A DNA stretch of 42,344 bases from Mycoplasma sp. CAG:956 (GCA_000433475.1 HF993075.1:1-42344); one strand, 5' to 3'. Counted from the first letter of the stretch, positions 33,330 through 41,650 are shown. Notes: a model not told the origin generated them from the sequence alone. Made by a program: numbers and translations.

Positions 33330-33434
33330 ATTTATACTGGCCTTTATGAATGGAAAAAAGGGAAATATCTAGTAATATTCGCTCTTATCATAGTCATTTT
33401 AGCCGAAGTTATAAATTCTATAAGGAGAAAATAA
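33330..33434 (+). pseudogene. Possible C-terminal fragment of a membrane protein
   Basis: Open frame from a stop at 33327 to TAA 33432-33434 reads a basic stretch, a hydrophobic helix LVIFALIIVILAEVI and a basic end NSIRRK. It has no start codon or ribosome-binding site. It looks like the last helix of a lost membrane protein but could be chance. The remainder of the gap up to 33600 holds AT-rich promoter-like sequence only. Confidence 0.3.
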
Positions 33435-33600
33435 CTTATTATCTTTTAAAGATAAGATAAAATAAATTTTTTACTTACTTTTGGAAAATAAGTTTTAAAA
33501 ATTGCTATACAAGCTATTATATTATAATAAATTTGAAAAATACTATGCGAATGTATAACTATAATATGGTACAATAAAATTAATTAAGAAAGGCCAATAC

Positions 33601-34638
33601 ATGCAAGAAAACTTAGAAAAAGATAAAGGAACAATATTAAAAGAAGCTAGAATAAAAAAGGGAATAACTCAAGAACAACTAGCTAATAATATTAATTATA
33701 CAAGACAATACATTTCTAAGTGGGAAAATAATATTAGCTTTCCTAAAGATATTCAAACTTTAAAAAAATTAAGTAATTTATTATCTATACCATTAAAAGA
33801 ACTTTTACCAGAAGATTATCTAACTATCAATAATGATAATATAGAAAAAAATACTGATAAAAAAGAAAATCATGCCCAAAATAAACTTTCTAAAAAAATT
33901 TTAATGGCACTTACTTTATTAATTATTATATTGATTGGTATAACTGTGTACATCTTTAAAACTAATACCTATATGATAAATGCCAATACTTTTACTGGTG
34001 TATTTTTAAATAATATTCAAAATAGATATCTGGAGATTCATAGCAAAGAACCTTTAAAAAACTTTAGTAAAATAATTCTTTATACTTATGATGAAAATGG
34101 TAGAAAAGATATTTTAAGGTCTTCAAATATTGATAACATCATGCAAGAAAAATTATTTAAAAATCCCAATGAATACAATTTAAAATTAATAAAAAAATGT
34201 GGACTTTTTGGCAACGTTTTTTATAATACTGGTAAAATTGATAATATTGATTTTCTATTAAACCAACAAAATTCTAGCGAGTTAAGAGAAAAAAACAAGT
34301 GCAAGTTAAATGAAACAAATAATAGTGATATTTTACTGAATTATGGGTTTACAAAAGAAAACAATGATTACATTTATGCAGATAATAATATCAATATTTA
34401 CTATGACAATAATGAGTTTACAGCAATTTCTAACGGTGATAAAGAACAATATTCTTTGATACCAACAGGTGATTATGGTTTTTACTATTATAACCTAATA
34501 AAAAAAGATATAAGTAATGATATGAAGCTAATTAAGTACGATAATACTAAAGATTGTAGTATAGAAAAATGTAATAATTTCAAAGATTATGCTGAATTTA
34601 TAAACCTTTTAAATAATGTATTAGAATACCAAAAATAA
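33601..34638 (+). CDS. Membrane-anchored XRE-family regulator
   Basis: 345-residue protein with an N-terminal helix-turn-helix of the XRE/Cro type (13-66: LKEARIKKGITQEQLANNI, then YTRQYISKWENNISFP), a linker rich in Asn and Lys, one membrane helix (about 99-119) and an extracytoplasmic domain of about 220 residues with five Cys. The DNA-binding domain is therefore tethered to the membrane, and the outer domain probably senses a signal. The start follows AAGAAAGG. Upstream, TACAAT and TATAAT boxes (33550-33580) suggest tandem promoters. The ABC transporter operon starts 134 bases downstream with its own promoter and inverted repeats, a likely target. Confidence 0.85.
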   Translation: MQENLEKDKGTILKEARIKKGITQEQLANNINYTRQYISKWENNISFPKDIQTLKKLSNLLSIPLKELLPEDYLTINNDNIEKNTDKKENHAQNKLSKKILMALTLLIIILIGITVYIFKTNTYMINANTFTGVFLNNIQNRYLEIHSKEPLKNFSKIILYTYDENGRKDILRSSNIDNIMQEKLFKNPNEYNLKLIKKCGLFGNVFYNTGKIDNIDFLLNQQNSSELREKNKCKLNETNNSDILLNYGFTKENNDYIYADNNINIYYDNNEFTAISNGDKEQYSLIPTGDYGFYYYNLIKKDISNDMKLIKYDNTKDCSIEKCNNFKDYAEFINLLNNVLEYQK

Positions 34639-34664
34639 GTTTAAATATTTGCATAATTTTTTTC

Positions 34665-34720
34665 GCAACTGCTTTGCAACTAATTGTTGCTTTACCAACT
34701 AATAAGTTATAACCTATAAT
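34665..34720 (+). promoter_or_regulatory. Promoter and candidate operator of the ABC transporter operon
   Basis: -35 TTACCA (34692-34697), 17-base spacer, consensus -10 TATAAT (34715-34720). Directly upstream are GCAAC (34665-34669), GCAAC (34676-34680) and GTTGC (34686-34690); the last two form a perfect inverted repeat around TAATT. This is a plausible binding site for the upstream XRE regulator. Confidence 0.6.
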
Positions 34721-34726
34721 TGTAGG

Positions 34727-34751
34727 TGTAATGAAATTTTATATCATTACA
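34727..34751 (+). promoter_or_regulatory. 5'-end hairpin of the ABC operon transcript
   Basis: Perfect 8-bp stem TGTAATGA/TCATTACA with a nine-base loop at the predicted transcription start, before AAGGAG. It could stabilise the mRNA or be a second operator. Confidence 0.5.
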
Positions 34752-34771
34752 GAGGTTAAGGAGTTTATTCA

Positions 34772-35596
34772 ATGAAAGGAAATATAGAAAATATGAAAAA
34801 AATAAAAAATTATATACTATCAAAAGAATTTATTATAACATTACTAATAATTGCCTTTATGGTTTTTATAAATATTAAATATCCCGAACAACTTGGATTT
34901 GCATTACCTCAATATAAAGATGGCTTTGCCTTTTGGAAAAGTGGTCTTTTAGGAAACTTTAATGATTATTTAGTCGTTATTTTACCAATGTTGTTTGCTT
35001 TTTGCTCAACAAAAAAGTTTTTCTATGAACTTTCTGGCAGTGCCTTAAAAGATACTATATTAAGAGAAGATTATCATAAGTATTTAAAGAAAAATATCTT
35101 TTTAACAGCCCTTAAAGCTGTAATACCTTTATACATTGTATCAACAATACTTTTAACTTTTGGAATAGTTAAATATGGAGTAGTACTTGCAAATTGTAAT
35201 GGTAGCATAACTTGTCTTGGCATGCGTGGAATAATAACTAATCCCTTTTTATACGTTATATTAACCTATCTACTGTGGTATTTATTTGCCCTTATTTATT
35301 TAAATATCGTTTATATATTCTTTTACATTATAAAAAAATACTATGTAGCCTTACTAGCAAGTTATATATCGTTTATAGTATTAGATTTTGCCCTACAAGC
35401 CATAAGTGCTTTTATATCTATGGCATTTGATAATGGACGTATGCGTTTCATTTATGATCTCATCTATGGTTTAACTCCTAATGAAAATATTTTATCTTGT
35501 TTATTTATTATTGGCAGTTTTCTTATAATTTCATTTATAGTAGTTAAAATAATTTATAAAGATAAAGAAAAGGTAGTGATTAATTTTGAAGGATAA
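34772..35596 (+). CDS. ABC-2-like membrane subunit (first)
   Basis: 274-residue integral membrane protein with about six helices: one at 18-33, then a loop of 30 residues, then helices near 62-78, 110-132, 158-186, 190-220 and 240-262. This is the topology of ABC-2 type permeases; no sequence motif is decisive. AAGGAG lies 8 bases before the ATG. It overlaps the next gene by 11 bases and is followed by a second permease and an ATPase, so the three probably form one exporter. The function may be peptide export or immunity, which is inference. Confidence 0.7.
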   Translation: MKGNIENMKKIKNYILSKEFIITLLIIAFMVFINIKYPEQLGFALPQYKDGFAFWKSGLLGNFNDYLVVILPMLFAFCSTKKFFYELSGSALKDTILREDYHKYLKKNIFLTALKAVIPLYIVSTILLTFGIVKYGVVLANCNGSITCLGMRGIITNPFLYVILTYLLWYLFALIYLNIVYIFFYIIKKYYVALLASYISFIVLDFALQAISAFISMAFDNGRMRFIYDLIYGLTPNENILSCLFIIGSFLIISFIVVKIIYKDKEKVVINFEG

Positions 35597-36332
35597 TAAT
35601 TTATTAAAGTTTTTTCTTACTAGAAAAATAAATTGGGTTATAATAGGATACCTTTTCTTAGGCATATTTTTTGTAGCAGCTGAGTGCGGTGCTACCAACT
35701 TTTGGACAATATTTCTATACGTTATGTCAAGTTATAAGTTCTGTCTAGCTTTCTTATATCCTACCTTTATTTTAATATTTATAAATTTTTATCAACTATT
35801 AGATAGTAGAGATGATATTATTTTAAGATTAAAAGAAAGAACAAAATATTTCAAATATTATTTAAAAAACAGTTTAATGATTATAGCTTATTATATGCTA
35901 GTCTTACTATTACTAATGGGCATAGCAATTAATTTAAGAGGAGTTTCTAGTTATCATCTAGTGCTTTATAAGGACTATACCAATAAATTTTTACCACTAC
36001 CATTAATTATTTTAAAAACATTCTTTACACTCTTAGAATTTAATCTAATAGAATTTAGTTTATCAGCTAAATTTAATAATCAAAAAATCTCCGTAATAAT
36101 AAGTTTGATTTTAGAAATATTAATAGCTAGTAGCATTGATTTTTATAATTTCGAAAGTATATTAAGATTCATTAATCCTGGCTTTTATGCTTTTTCCTTA
36201 GGATTTTGTACTAATGCATATTTAGAATTATTAATGTGTGGAATATATCATTTAATCATAATTAGTATTTTAGTTTTATTAAGTTTAAAAATAATTAAAA
36301 ATTGTAATATCAATATCGGATTTAGAAAGTAG
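35586..36332 (+). CDS. ABC-2-like membrane subunit (second)
   Basis: 248-residue membrane protein with about six helices, starting with TTG at 35586 inside the end of the previous gene (11-base overlap; GGTAGTGA as ribosome-binding site). It is not obviously similar in sequence to the first subunit but has the same size and topology, suggesting a heterodimeric permease. The ATPase gene begins 6 bases after its stop. Confidence 0.68.
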   Translation: MKDNNLLKFFLTRKINWVIIGYLFLGIFFVAAECGATNFWTIFLYVMSSYKFCLAFLYPTFILIFINFYQLLDSRDDIILRLKERTKYFKYYLKNSLMIIAYYMLVLLLLMGIAINLRGVSSYHLVLYKDYTNKFLPLPLIILKTFFTLLEFNLIEFSLSAKFNNQKISVIISLILEILIASSIDFYNFESILRFINPGFYAFSLGFCTNAYLELLMCGIYHLIIISILVLLSLKIIKNCNINIGFRK

Positions 36333-36338
36333 GTAAGT

Positions 36339-36956
36339 ATGATTACTTTAAAAAATGTAACAAAAATAATGGATAACAATGTTATCTTAGATAATATTAA
36401 TTTGAATTTAGAAGAAGGAAAAATATATGGTTTGGTAGGTCGTAATGGCTCTGGAAAAAGTATCTTACTAAAAGTTATCTGTGGCTTTTTAAAACCAACC
36501 GAAGGGATAGTTTTAGTAGATAATAAAGATTTAGCTAAAGAACCAGTTTTTCCTGAAAGTATTGCTGCCTTAATAGAAAGACCAAATTATATACCAGATT
36601 TAAATGCCTTTGACAACTTATTTATGATTGCTTCTATAAAAAATATAATCGGTCAAAAAGAAATTGAAGATACTTTAAAATTAGTTAATTTAGCCAATGA
36701 TAATAAATCTTTTAAAAAATATTCTTTAGGCATGAAACAAAAATTAGGTATTGCTCAAGTTTTAATGGAAAAACCTAAAATTATGATTTTAGATGAACCG
36801 TTTAATGGGGTTGAAGATGAAACAGTTTTAAAAATTAGAGAATATCTAAAAGGTATTAAAAAAGATAAAATTATTATTATTGCTACTCATCTTAAAGACG
36901 ATGTCATAAATTTATGTGATGAAGTAATAGAAATTAAAAATGGTAAAATAGAGTAG
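36339..36956 (+). CDS. ABC transporter ATP-binding protein
   Basis: 205-residue ATPase. Walker A is GRNGSGKS (about 35-42), the signature is YSLGMKQKLGIAQ, a variant of LSGGQ usual in ABC-2 exporters, Walker B is IMILDEPFNGVE and the switch His is in ATHLK. It resembles the small ATPases of bacitracin or lantibiotic-type ABC-2 systems. The ribosome-binding site GTAGGTAAGT overlaps the preceding stop. With the two membrane proteins it forms one transporter, controlled in all likelihood by the membrane-anchored regulator upstream. Confidence 0.9.
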   Translation: MITLKNVTKIMDNNVILDNINLNLEEGKIYGLVGRNGSGKSILLKVICGFLKPTEGIVLVDNKDLAKEPVFPESIAALIERPNYIPDLNAFDNLFMIASIKNIIGQKEIEDTLKLVNLANDNKSFKKYSLGMKQKLGIAQVLMEKPKIMILDEPFNGVEDETVLKIREYLKGIKKDKIIIIATHLKDDVINLCDEVIEIKNGKIE

Positions 36957-36973
36957 AGCTACTTAATATATAA

Positions 36974-37003
36974 AAAAGACTTATCAAACCCGATAAGTCT
37001 TTT
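36974..37003. terminator. Bidirectional intrinsic terminator
   Basis: Perfect 12-bp stem AAAAGACTTATC/GATAAGTCTTTT with loop AAACCC, between the convergent ABC ATPase gene (+) and uppP (-). Runs of A on the left and T on the right allow function in both directions. Confidence 0.88.
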
Positions 37004-37017
37004 AGTGATTATAGATA

Positions 37018-37830
37018 CTATCTAAAGTAAATAAAGATAAATAAGGCTACAACTACACAGTAAATAGAAAATTTCCATAATTTCCCATTTTGTACAATTT
37101 TAGATAACCATTGATAAGTAAAGTAAGTTACAATACCAGCAGCAACCATACCTAAGAAGTAACTTAATAATAAATTACTAGCAATCCCGCTCTTTAAAAC
37201 ATCAATACTACTTAAACCAAAAGATGCAACAGAAACTGGAAAATATAACATAAAAGTATATTTTAAAGAAGATTCTCTATTTAAGCCACAAAGTAAGCAA
37301 CCAACAAGAACCATACCACTACGAGATAACCCTGGAAGTAGGGCACACATTTGAAATAAACCAATGATAATAGCATCTTTATAAGTTATTTCATTATCTT
37401 TTTTCTTACCCTTACTATTTTTTACGATGAATAATGCTAAAGCCGTAATTAGAAGAGCAAAACCTACTTCTTTAACACTAGCAATTGCCTCAATTTTATC
37501 TTTAAATATTAAACCAATGATACCAACAGGAATAGATCCTACGACAATTAGCATACAATATTTAAAATCTTCATAGTATTTTTTCTTATCTTTTTTATCA
37601 GCAAATAAATATTTAAAAAAGCTAGTTACCAATCTAACAATATCTTTCCAGAAGATAATTAAAATTGCAATAAACGAACCAAAATTAACCATAACTTCAA
37701 AGTTTAGATCATTAAACATATTAGTATTAAATAATTCTCTAAATATTAATAAATGACCACTACTAGAAATAGGCAGAGGCTCTGTTAAACCTTGGATAAT
37801 ACCTAAGATCACATACTTAATTAATTCCAT
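37018..37830 (-). CDS. uppP: Undecaprenyl-diphosphatase
   Basis: 270-residue integral membrane phosphatase (BacA/UppP) that regenerates undecaprenyl phosphate for peptidoglycan and other surface polymers; it also gives basal bacitracin tolerance. The first active-site motif is in GLTEPLPISSSGHL (the Glu and Ser-Ser of the family), the second is LPGLSRSGMVLVG with the catalytic Arg. About eight helices. The start ATG at 37830 is preceded by AGGTGAT; the in-frame GTG at 37839 lies in that site. A -10-like TATAAT (37847-37852 on the minus strand) gives a very short leader. The only minus-strand protein gene in the window, facing the ABC operon. Confidence 0.95.
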   Translation of the reverse strand: MELIKYVILGIIQGLTEPLPISSSGHLLIFRELFNTNMFNDLNFEVMVNFGSFIAILIIFWKDIVRLVTSFFKYLFADKKDKKKYYEDFKYCMLIVVGSIPVGIIGLIFKDKIEAIASVKEVGFALLITALALFIVKNSKGKKKDNEITYKDAIIIGLFQMCALLPGLSRSGMVLVGCLLCGLNRESSLKYTFMLYFPVSVASFGLSSIDVLKSGIASNLLLSYFLGMVAAGIVTYFTYQWLSKIVQNGKLWKFSIYCVVVALFIFIYFR

Positions 37831-37886
37831 CAAAATCACCTAGTTAATTATATAATATTTTTTTTAAAATAGAAATATATTTTATT

Positions 37887-38072
37887 ATGAATATAATATT
37901 TATTAAATTAATTAGTACTCTTTTTATAAGTAATTACTTAGTATTTGCTTTTTTAAACCTTAATATGTTAGCAATAGGTTATACTTTTTTAGAATATTTA
38001 AAATATATTATCTTTAATATCTGGTTTATTCTATTTTTATTAGGCTTATATTCTTTAATTAAAAGAAAATAA
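37887..38072 (+). CDS. Possible small membrane protein
   Basis: 61-residue open frame with two hydrophobic helices and basic end KRK. It has no ribosome-binding site (only TTTTATT before the ATG) and lies in AT-rich DNA where hydrophobic frames arise easily. It could be real but nothing beyond its composition supports it. Confidence 0.25.
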   Translation: MNIIFIKLISTLFISNYLVFAFLNLNMLAIGYTFLEYLKYIIFNIWFILFLLGLYSLIKRK

Positions 38073-38354
38073 TTAAATTATTTAAGTCTATCCCTTAATA
38101 CTTAATTAAATATTATTATAAAAGCAAGAAGTATATAAAAAAGATATAAATTGTCAAATGGTGCTACCAAATAGGTGATTATAAAGTAAAGATTAAAATA
38201 ATAATTAAAAACATTAAATTAAATAAAGAGGATTTATTTTATCTAACAGATACTATTTTTTTAATTAAAGTTGCTGTTAGTTAACTAGCAAAATTCGGTC
38301 AATAACTTTGGAATTTGTCTCAAAGTTAATACTTAAGGCATTATCATAAGTTAA
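38073..38354. other. Gene-free stretch
   Basis: No credible reading frame, ribosome-binding site or strong hairpin. The sequence appears to be decayed coding DNA leading into the pilin-like remnant at 38355. Confidence 0.5.
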
Positions 38355-38552
38355 TCATACACCAATTTTACAACTAAAAACACTACTAATTTTGATGGCT
38401 TTTGGTTAGAAACACCTAGATTTACACCTGCTAGTTATGCTTGGTTTTTCTATGCCACTGCTAGAAGAATTCATAGTGCTCCTGCTAATAAGGATGGTAT
38501 TTTAGGTGTAAGACCAGTAATTGAAGTTTATAAAAGTGATATATCTTACTAA
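38355..38552 (+). pseudogene. C-terminal remnant of a pilin-like/surface protein
   Basis: Open frame without start encodes DGFWLETPRF, SYAWFFYATARR and GILGVRPVIEVYKSDI before TAA. The pattern 'W-x-TP ... AW ... GVRPVIEV-K' is the usual C-terminal end of large prepilin-like or surface proteins in related gut Firmicutes (from general knowledge of such proteins). Upstream reading frame is interrupted by stop codons (38352-38354 and earlier). It is a fragment only. Confidence 0.55.
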
Positions 38553-38566
38553 GAAAATAAAAAACA

Positions 38567-38650
38567 AGAATAAGTCTACTATTAAGTTATAACTCATATA
38601 GTTATTAAATGATACTATATGAAATACTTATGATTACTTATTCTTTTTTT
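38567..38650 (+). repeat. Duplicated leader/start segment, copy A
   Basis: About 84 bases matching 39863-39947 with only about seven differences. It contains the TCATATAGT/ACTATATGA hairpin and ATGAAATACTTA as in the carboxypeptidase gene. However, codon 5 is TGA instead of TGG and the AGGTGA site is changed to AAATGA, so it cannot start a protein of that kind. Confidence 0.85.
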
Positions 38651-38865
38651 TGCTCTTTTTTATTTATTTATAAGCATTTGTCTTTGAAATCTCCACACTT
38701 TGGAAACACTATCTAAGACATAAAATAGATTATCATTAATATTACAAATATGATATAATTAATAAGAATAGAAAAGATCAGCATAGATTAGGGTTTATAA
38801 TTACTTCATAATACAAACTAACTATTCATTAAAATAAAACTTATTTTGTAAAGGATGTGATGTAT
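38651..38865. other. Gene-free stretch between repeat copy A and the mini-ORF
   Basis: No coding potential seen. An AT-rich region with TATAAT-like boxes near 38753 that may serve as promoter for the mini-ORF and zinc-ribbon gene. Confidence 0.4.
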
Positions 38866-38922
38866 ATGAGTTTTATTAGAAAAAATTCGTTAATATTCAA
38901 AAAAAAAATTAAGAAAGGATAA
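38866..38922 (+). CDS. 18-residue basic mini-ORF
   Basis: Reads MSFIRKNSLIFKKKIKKG. The ATG has a good ribosome-binding site (AAAGGATGTGATGTAT, spacing about 9). It ends six bases before the zinc-ribbon gene, whose own AAAGGA site lies within the last codons of the mini-ORF. Seven Lys/Arg in 18 residues. It could be a leader peptide or a small basic peptide; short length limits certainty. Confidence 0.4.
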   Translation: MSFIRKNSLIFKKKIKKG

Positions 38923-38928
38923 TGTAAT

Positions 38929-39834
38929 ATGATTTGTCCAAAGTGTGGCACTAATAATAATGATACTTCTAACTTTTGTATCAAATGTGGTAGTAATTTA
39001 AAAACTTTAAATACACAAAATACAACCTCAAATAATATAGATTCATCTATTAATTTAGCTAATCAAAATTTAAATCAACAAAGTCCTGTTAATCAATCAG
39101 TAAATAATAATATAACAGGACAATCACCATATATAAATAATCAAACAATAAATAATACAGTCCCAAATCCTGCTATAAAAAACTCGCAAGTAAGTTTTGT
39201 TATTTATGATTATTTAATGTATCTTGTAAATGTATTATTAAAACCATTTAAAACTTATAAAGAAAAAGAAAGCAAATTAAGTGATACTAAAACTTCAATA
39301 ATTTTAAGCCTAATTATCACTGTTATAATGACAATTATTAATTTAATATCCACAGTTATTAGTGTTGTTCATATTTCTAAATATGTCTATGGATCTGGTT
39401 ATAAATATACATGGCAATGGAGTAATTTAAAAAATATAAAATGGTTTTCTGTTATATTTAAAAACTTTCTAATTTATGCCGGTGCTATTGTAGGCATTGC
39501 AGCCATCTTTTATATAGCTAGTCTAATTATTAAAAAAGAAATAAAATTTATAAAGTCATTATCTATATCAGCTACTTGTGCTATTCCAATGATTGCTGGT
39601 TCGATGATTCTATCTCCAATTGTAAGTAAGATTTGGACCCCACTAGGAATTATCTTTGCTATGAGTGGTATTATATATTCCTTCTTAATATTATATGAAC
39701 TTATTAATGATGAAATTAAATTAGAAAAAGATACTAAAATATATTTTAATTTAGCTTGTTTTATAACTATCTTAATAATTGGTTATTTCATCTTAAGCAA
39801 AGTTTTATTAGGATCCATAAGCAGTCTATTTTAA
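38929..39834 (+). CDS. Zinc-ribbon membrane protein
   Basis: 301-residue protein. N-terminal zinc ribbon CPKCGTNNNDTSNFCIKCGS (Cys 3, 6, 17, 20), then a low-complexity Asn/Gln/Ser linker (about 25-85) and a membrane domain of five helices (about 122-148, 178-205, 215-238, 240-260, 275-300) like the Yip1-type domains. Such zinc-ribbon-membrane proteins are common in Firmicutes but mostly uncharacterised. The gene lies between the two copies of the duplicated carboxypeptidase leader and directly after the mini-ORF. No clear link in function to the carboxypeptidase. Confidence 0.75.
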   Translation: MICPKCGTNNNDTSNFCIKCGSNLKTLNTQNTTSNNIDSSINLANQNLNQQSPVNQSVNNNITGQSPYINNQTINNTVPNPAIKNSQVSFVIYDYLMYLVNVLLKPFKTYKEKESKLSDTKTSIILSLIITVIMTIINLISTVISVVHISKYVYGSGYKYTWQWSNLKNIKWFSVIFKNFLIYAGAIVGIAAIFYIASLIIKKEIKFIKSLSISATCAIPMIAGSMILSPIVSKIWTPLGIIFAMSGIIYSFLILYELINDEIKLEKDTKIYFNLACFITILIIGYFILSKVLLGSISSLF

Positions 39835-39862
39835 GCTTACTTAATAAAAAAATCTTTAAAAA

Positions 39863-39947
39863 AGAAATAAGTCTACTATTAATGTATAACTCATATAGTT
39901 ATTTAGGTGATACTATATGAAATACTTATGGTTACTTATTCTTTTTT
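39863..39947 (+). repeat. Duplicated leader/start segment, copy B
   Basis: Functional copy of the segment at 38567-38650: leader, hairpin, AGGTGA, ATG and the first ten codons of the carboxypeptidase gene. Confidence 0.85.
39891..39920 (+). promoter_or_regulatory. Start-codon hairpin of the carboxypeptidase gene
   Basis: Perfect 9-bp stem TCATATAGT (39891-39899) with ACTATATGA (39912-39920). The ATG (39917-39919) is in the 3' arm and the AGGTGA site (39905-39910) is in the loop. When folded, the start codon would be paired. The stem is conserved in the upstream copy. Confidence 0.6.
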
Positions 39948-41008
39948 TAATTCCCTTTAAAGTTTATGGTACTTCTAGTTATATAGTAATGGATGCTGAT
40001 AGTAAAAGAGTAATCGAAGGCGCTAATACGCAAGAAAAAAAGCTTATAGCAAGTACAACTAAAATAATGACAGCTATAATAGCTATTGAAAATGGCTCCT
40101 TAGATGATAAGGTTAAGATTGATAAAGATGTTTTAAAAGCTTATGGCTCTAATATTTATGTTGAAATAGATGAAGAAATAACTTTAAGAGATTTATTATA
40201 CGGTCTTCTTTTAAGAAGTGGTAATGATGCCGCTATCGAAATAGCTAACTGCATTGCTGGTAGTATGGATGAATTTGTAAGAATGATGAATGATAAGGCT
40301 AAAAATCTTGGCATGGAAAATACTACCTTTATAAACTCTAGTGGCTTAGAAAATGACGAAAAACTAGGTAATACTTCTACTGCTTATGATATGGCCTTAC
40401 TTATGAGTTATGCTATAGATAATAAAACATTTGTTGAAATTAGTGGTACTAAAAGACATATTGCAACGACAAATTATAAAACCTATGACTGGTATAATAA
40501 AAATAAATTATTAACTAGTTATAAATATACGATTGCTGGAAAAACTGGTTTTACTAAACTAGCCCGAAGAACTTTAGTAACTGCTGCTTTAAAAGATGAT
40601 AAAAAATTAGTAATAGTAACTCTAAATGACCCTGATGACTTTGATACTCATAAATACTTATATGAAAAGAATTTTAATAAATATAATAAAGTTAATATCT
40701 TAAAAAAAGGCAAAATAACTATTCCAAATAATGTCTTCTATAATAATTTATATATTGCTAAAGATATTAACGTTCTTTTAACACCTACTGAAGAAAAGAA
40801 AATTACTATTAACTACGAATTAGAAAAGAAATCAAAGTATGAAGATAATGAAATAGTAGGAGAGTGTTTAATAAAATTAGATAATAAAATAATTAGTAAA
40901 GTACCCATTTATGTATCTAAAAACGAAGATAAAAGTAACAATAATTCTAGTAATAAAGAAAGCTTCCTAAAGAAAATACTTAATTTCTTTAAATTTTGGA
41001 AAAAGTAA
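39917..41008 (+). CDS. D-alanyl-D-alanine carboxypeptidase (DacB/DacF type)
   Basis: 363-residue class C low-molecular-mass PBP that removes the terminal D-Ala of peptidoglycan stem peptides. Signal peptide residues 1-18 (hydrophobic, ending KVYG). Catalytic motifs are STTK (46-49), SGN (101-103) and KTG (209-211), all at family spacing. A C-terminal domain of about 90 residues ends in a basic amphipathic helix (FLKKILNFFKFWKK) typical of membrane-associated DacA/DacF enzymes. spmA starts 60 bases after its stop and spmB next, the same order as B. subtilis dacB-spmA-spmB, so a spore-cortex-like role is suggested. Its start codon is inside a hairpin. Confidence 0.92.
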   Translation: MKYLWLLILFLIPFKVYGTSSYIVMDADSKRVIEGANTQEKKLIASTTKIMTAIIAIENGSLDDKVKIDKDVLKAYGSNIYVEIDEEITLRDLLYGLLLRSGNDAAIEIANCIAGSMDEFVRMMNDKAKNLGMENTTFINSSGLENDEKLGNTSTAYDMALLMSYAIDNKTFVEISGTKRHIATTNYKTYDWYNKNKLLTSYKYTIAGKTGFTKLARRTLVTAALKDDKKLVIVTLNDPDDFDTHKYLYEKNFNKYNKVNILKKGKITIPNNVFYNNLYIAKDINVLLTPTEEKKITINYELEKKSKYEDNEIVGECLIKLDNKIISKVPIYVSKNEDKSNNNSSNKESFLKKILNFFKFWKK

Positions 41009-41068
41009 TATCAATTTATTAAAAAGTTATAATATGAAATTAAAAATAAAACTTAAGAAGGGAAGTCT

Positions 41069-41650
41069 ATGATTAATTTAATATGGGTCTTTTTATGTGG
41101 TAGTGCTATTATATATAGTCTTTTAACTGGTAATGTCGAATTTATAAATAAAGAAATACTAAATGCTGTTTATAGTGGTCTAAATTTATGCTTAGATATG
41201 GCTCCAATTATTATTTTATGGATGGGTATAATGAGTCTTGCTAGTTCTAGTGGTCTTTTAGAAAAGTTTGGTAAATTAATAAGACCTTTTCTTTGTAAAT
41301 TATTTCCTTCTTTAAATAAAAATAGCAAGTCACTCGATTATATAGCCTCTAATATAGCCTGTAATATGTTAGGCATGGGTTCAGCTGCAACTCCTTTTGG
41401 TCTTAAAGCTATGGCTAGTATGCAAGAAGAAAATAAAAATAAAGATACGGCTTCGACAGCTATGATAACTTTTTTAGTTTTAAATACCGCTGGAGTTACT
41501 TTAATACCTACAACTACCATCGCTCTTAGAATGTCTCATGGTAGTTTAAATCCTACTTGTATAATTTTACCTAGTATAATTGCTACAACTGTATCATCAA
41601 TATGTGGTTTAACTTTAGATTATATTATTAGAAAGAAGAATAAAGGGTAA
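41069..41650 (+). CDS. spmA: Spore maturation protein A homologue
   Basis: 193-residue membrane protein of the nucleoside-recognition (Gate) family. Typical SpmA segments are LNLCLDMAPIIILWMGIM, SLASSSGLLEKFGKLIRPFL, ACNMLGMGSAATPFGLKAM and FLVLNTAGVTLIPTTTIALR. AAGAAGGGAAG precedes the ATG. spmB starts 13 bases after the stop. In B. subtilis SpmA and SpmB contribute to spore core dehydration; homologues also exist in non-sporulating lineages. Here they follow a D,D-carboxypeptidase gene as in B. subtilis. Confidence 0.93.
   Translation: MINLIWVFLCGSAIIYSLLTGNVEFINKEILNAVYSGLNLCLDMAPIIILWMGIMSLASSSGLLEKFGKLIRPFLCKLFPSLNKNSKSLDYIASNIACNMLGMGSAATPFGLKAMASMQEENKNKDTASTAMITFLVLNTAGVTLIPTTTIALRMSHGSLNPTCIILPSIIATTVSSICGLTLDYIIRKKNKG

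Noticed and set aside
34772..36956. Naming the ABC system as a lantibiotic immunity transporter
   Set aside because: Topology and gene order are compatible, but no lantibiotic gene or diagnostic sequence is present.
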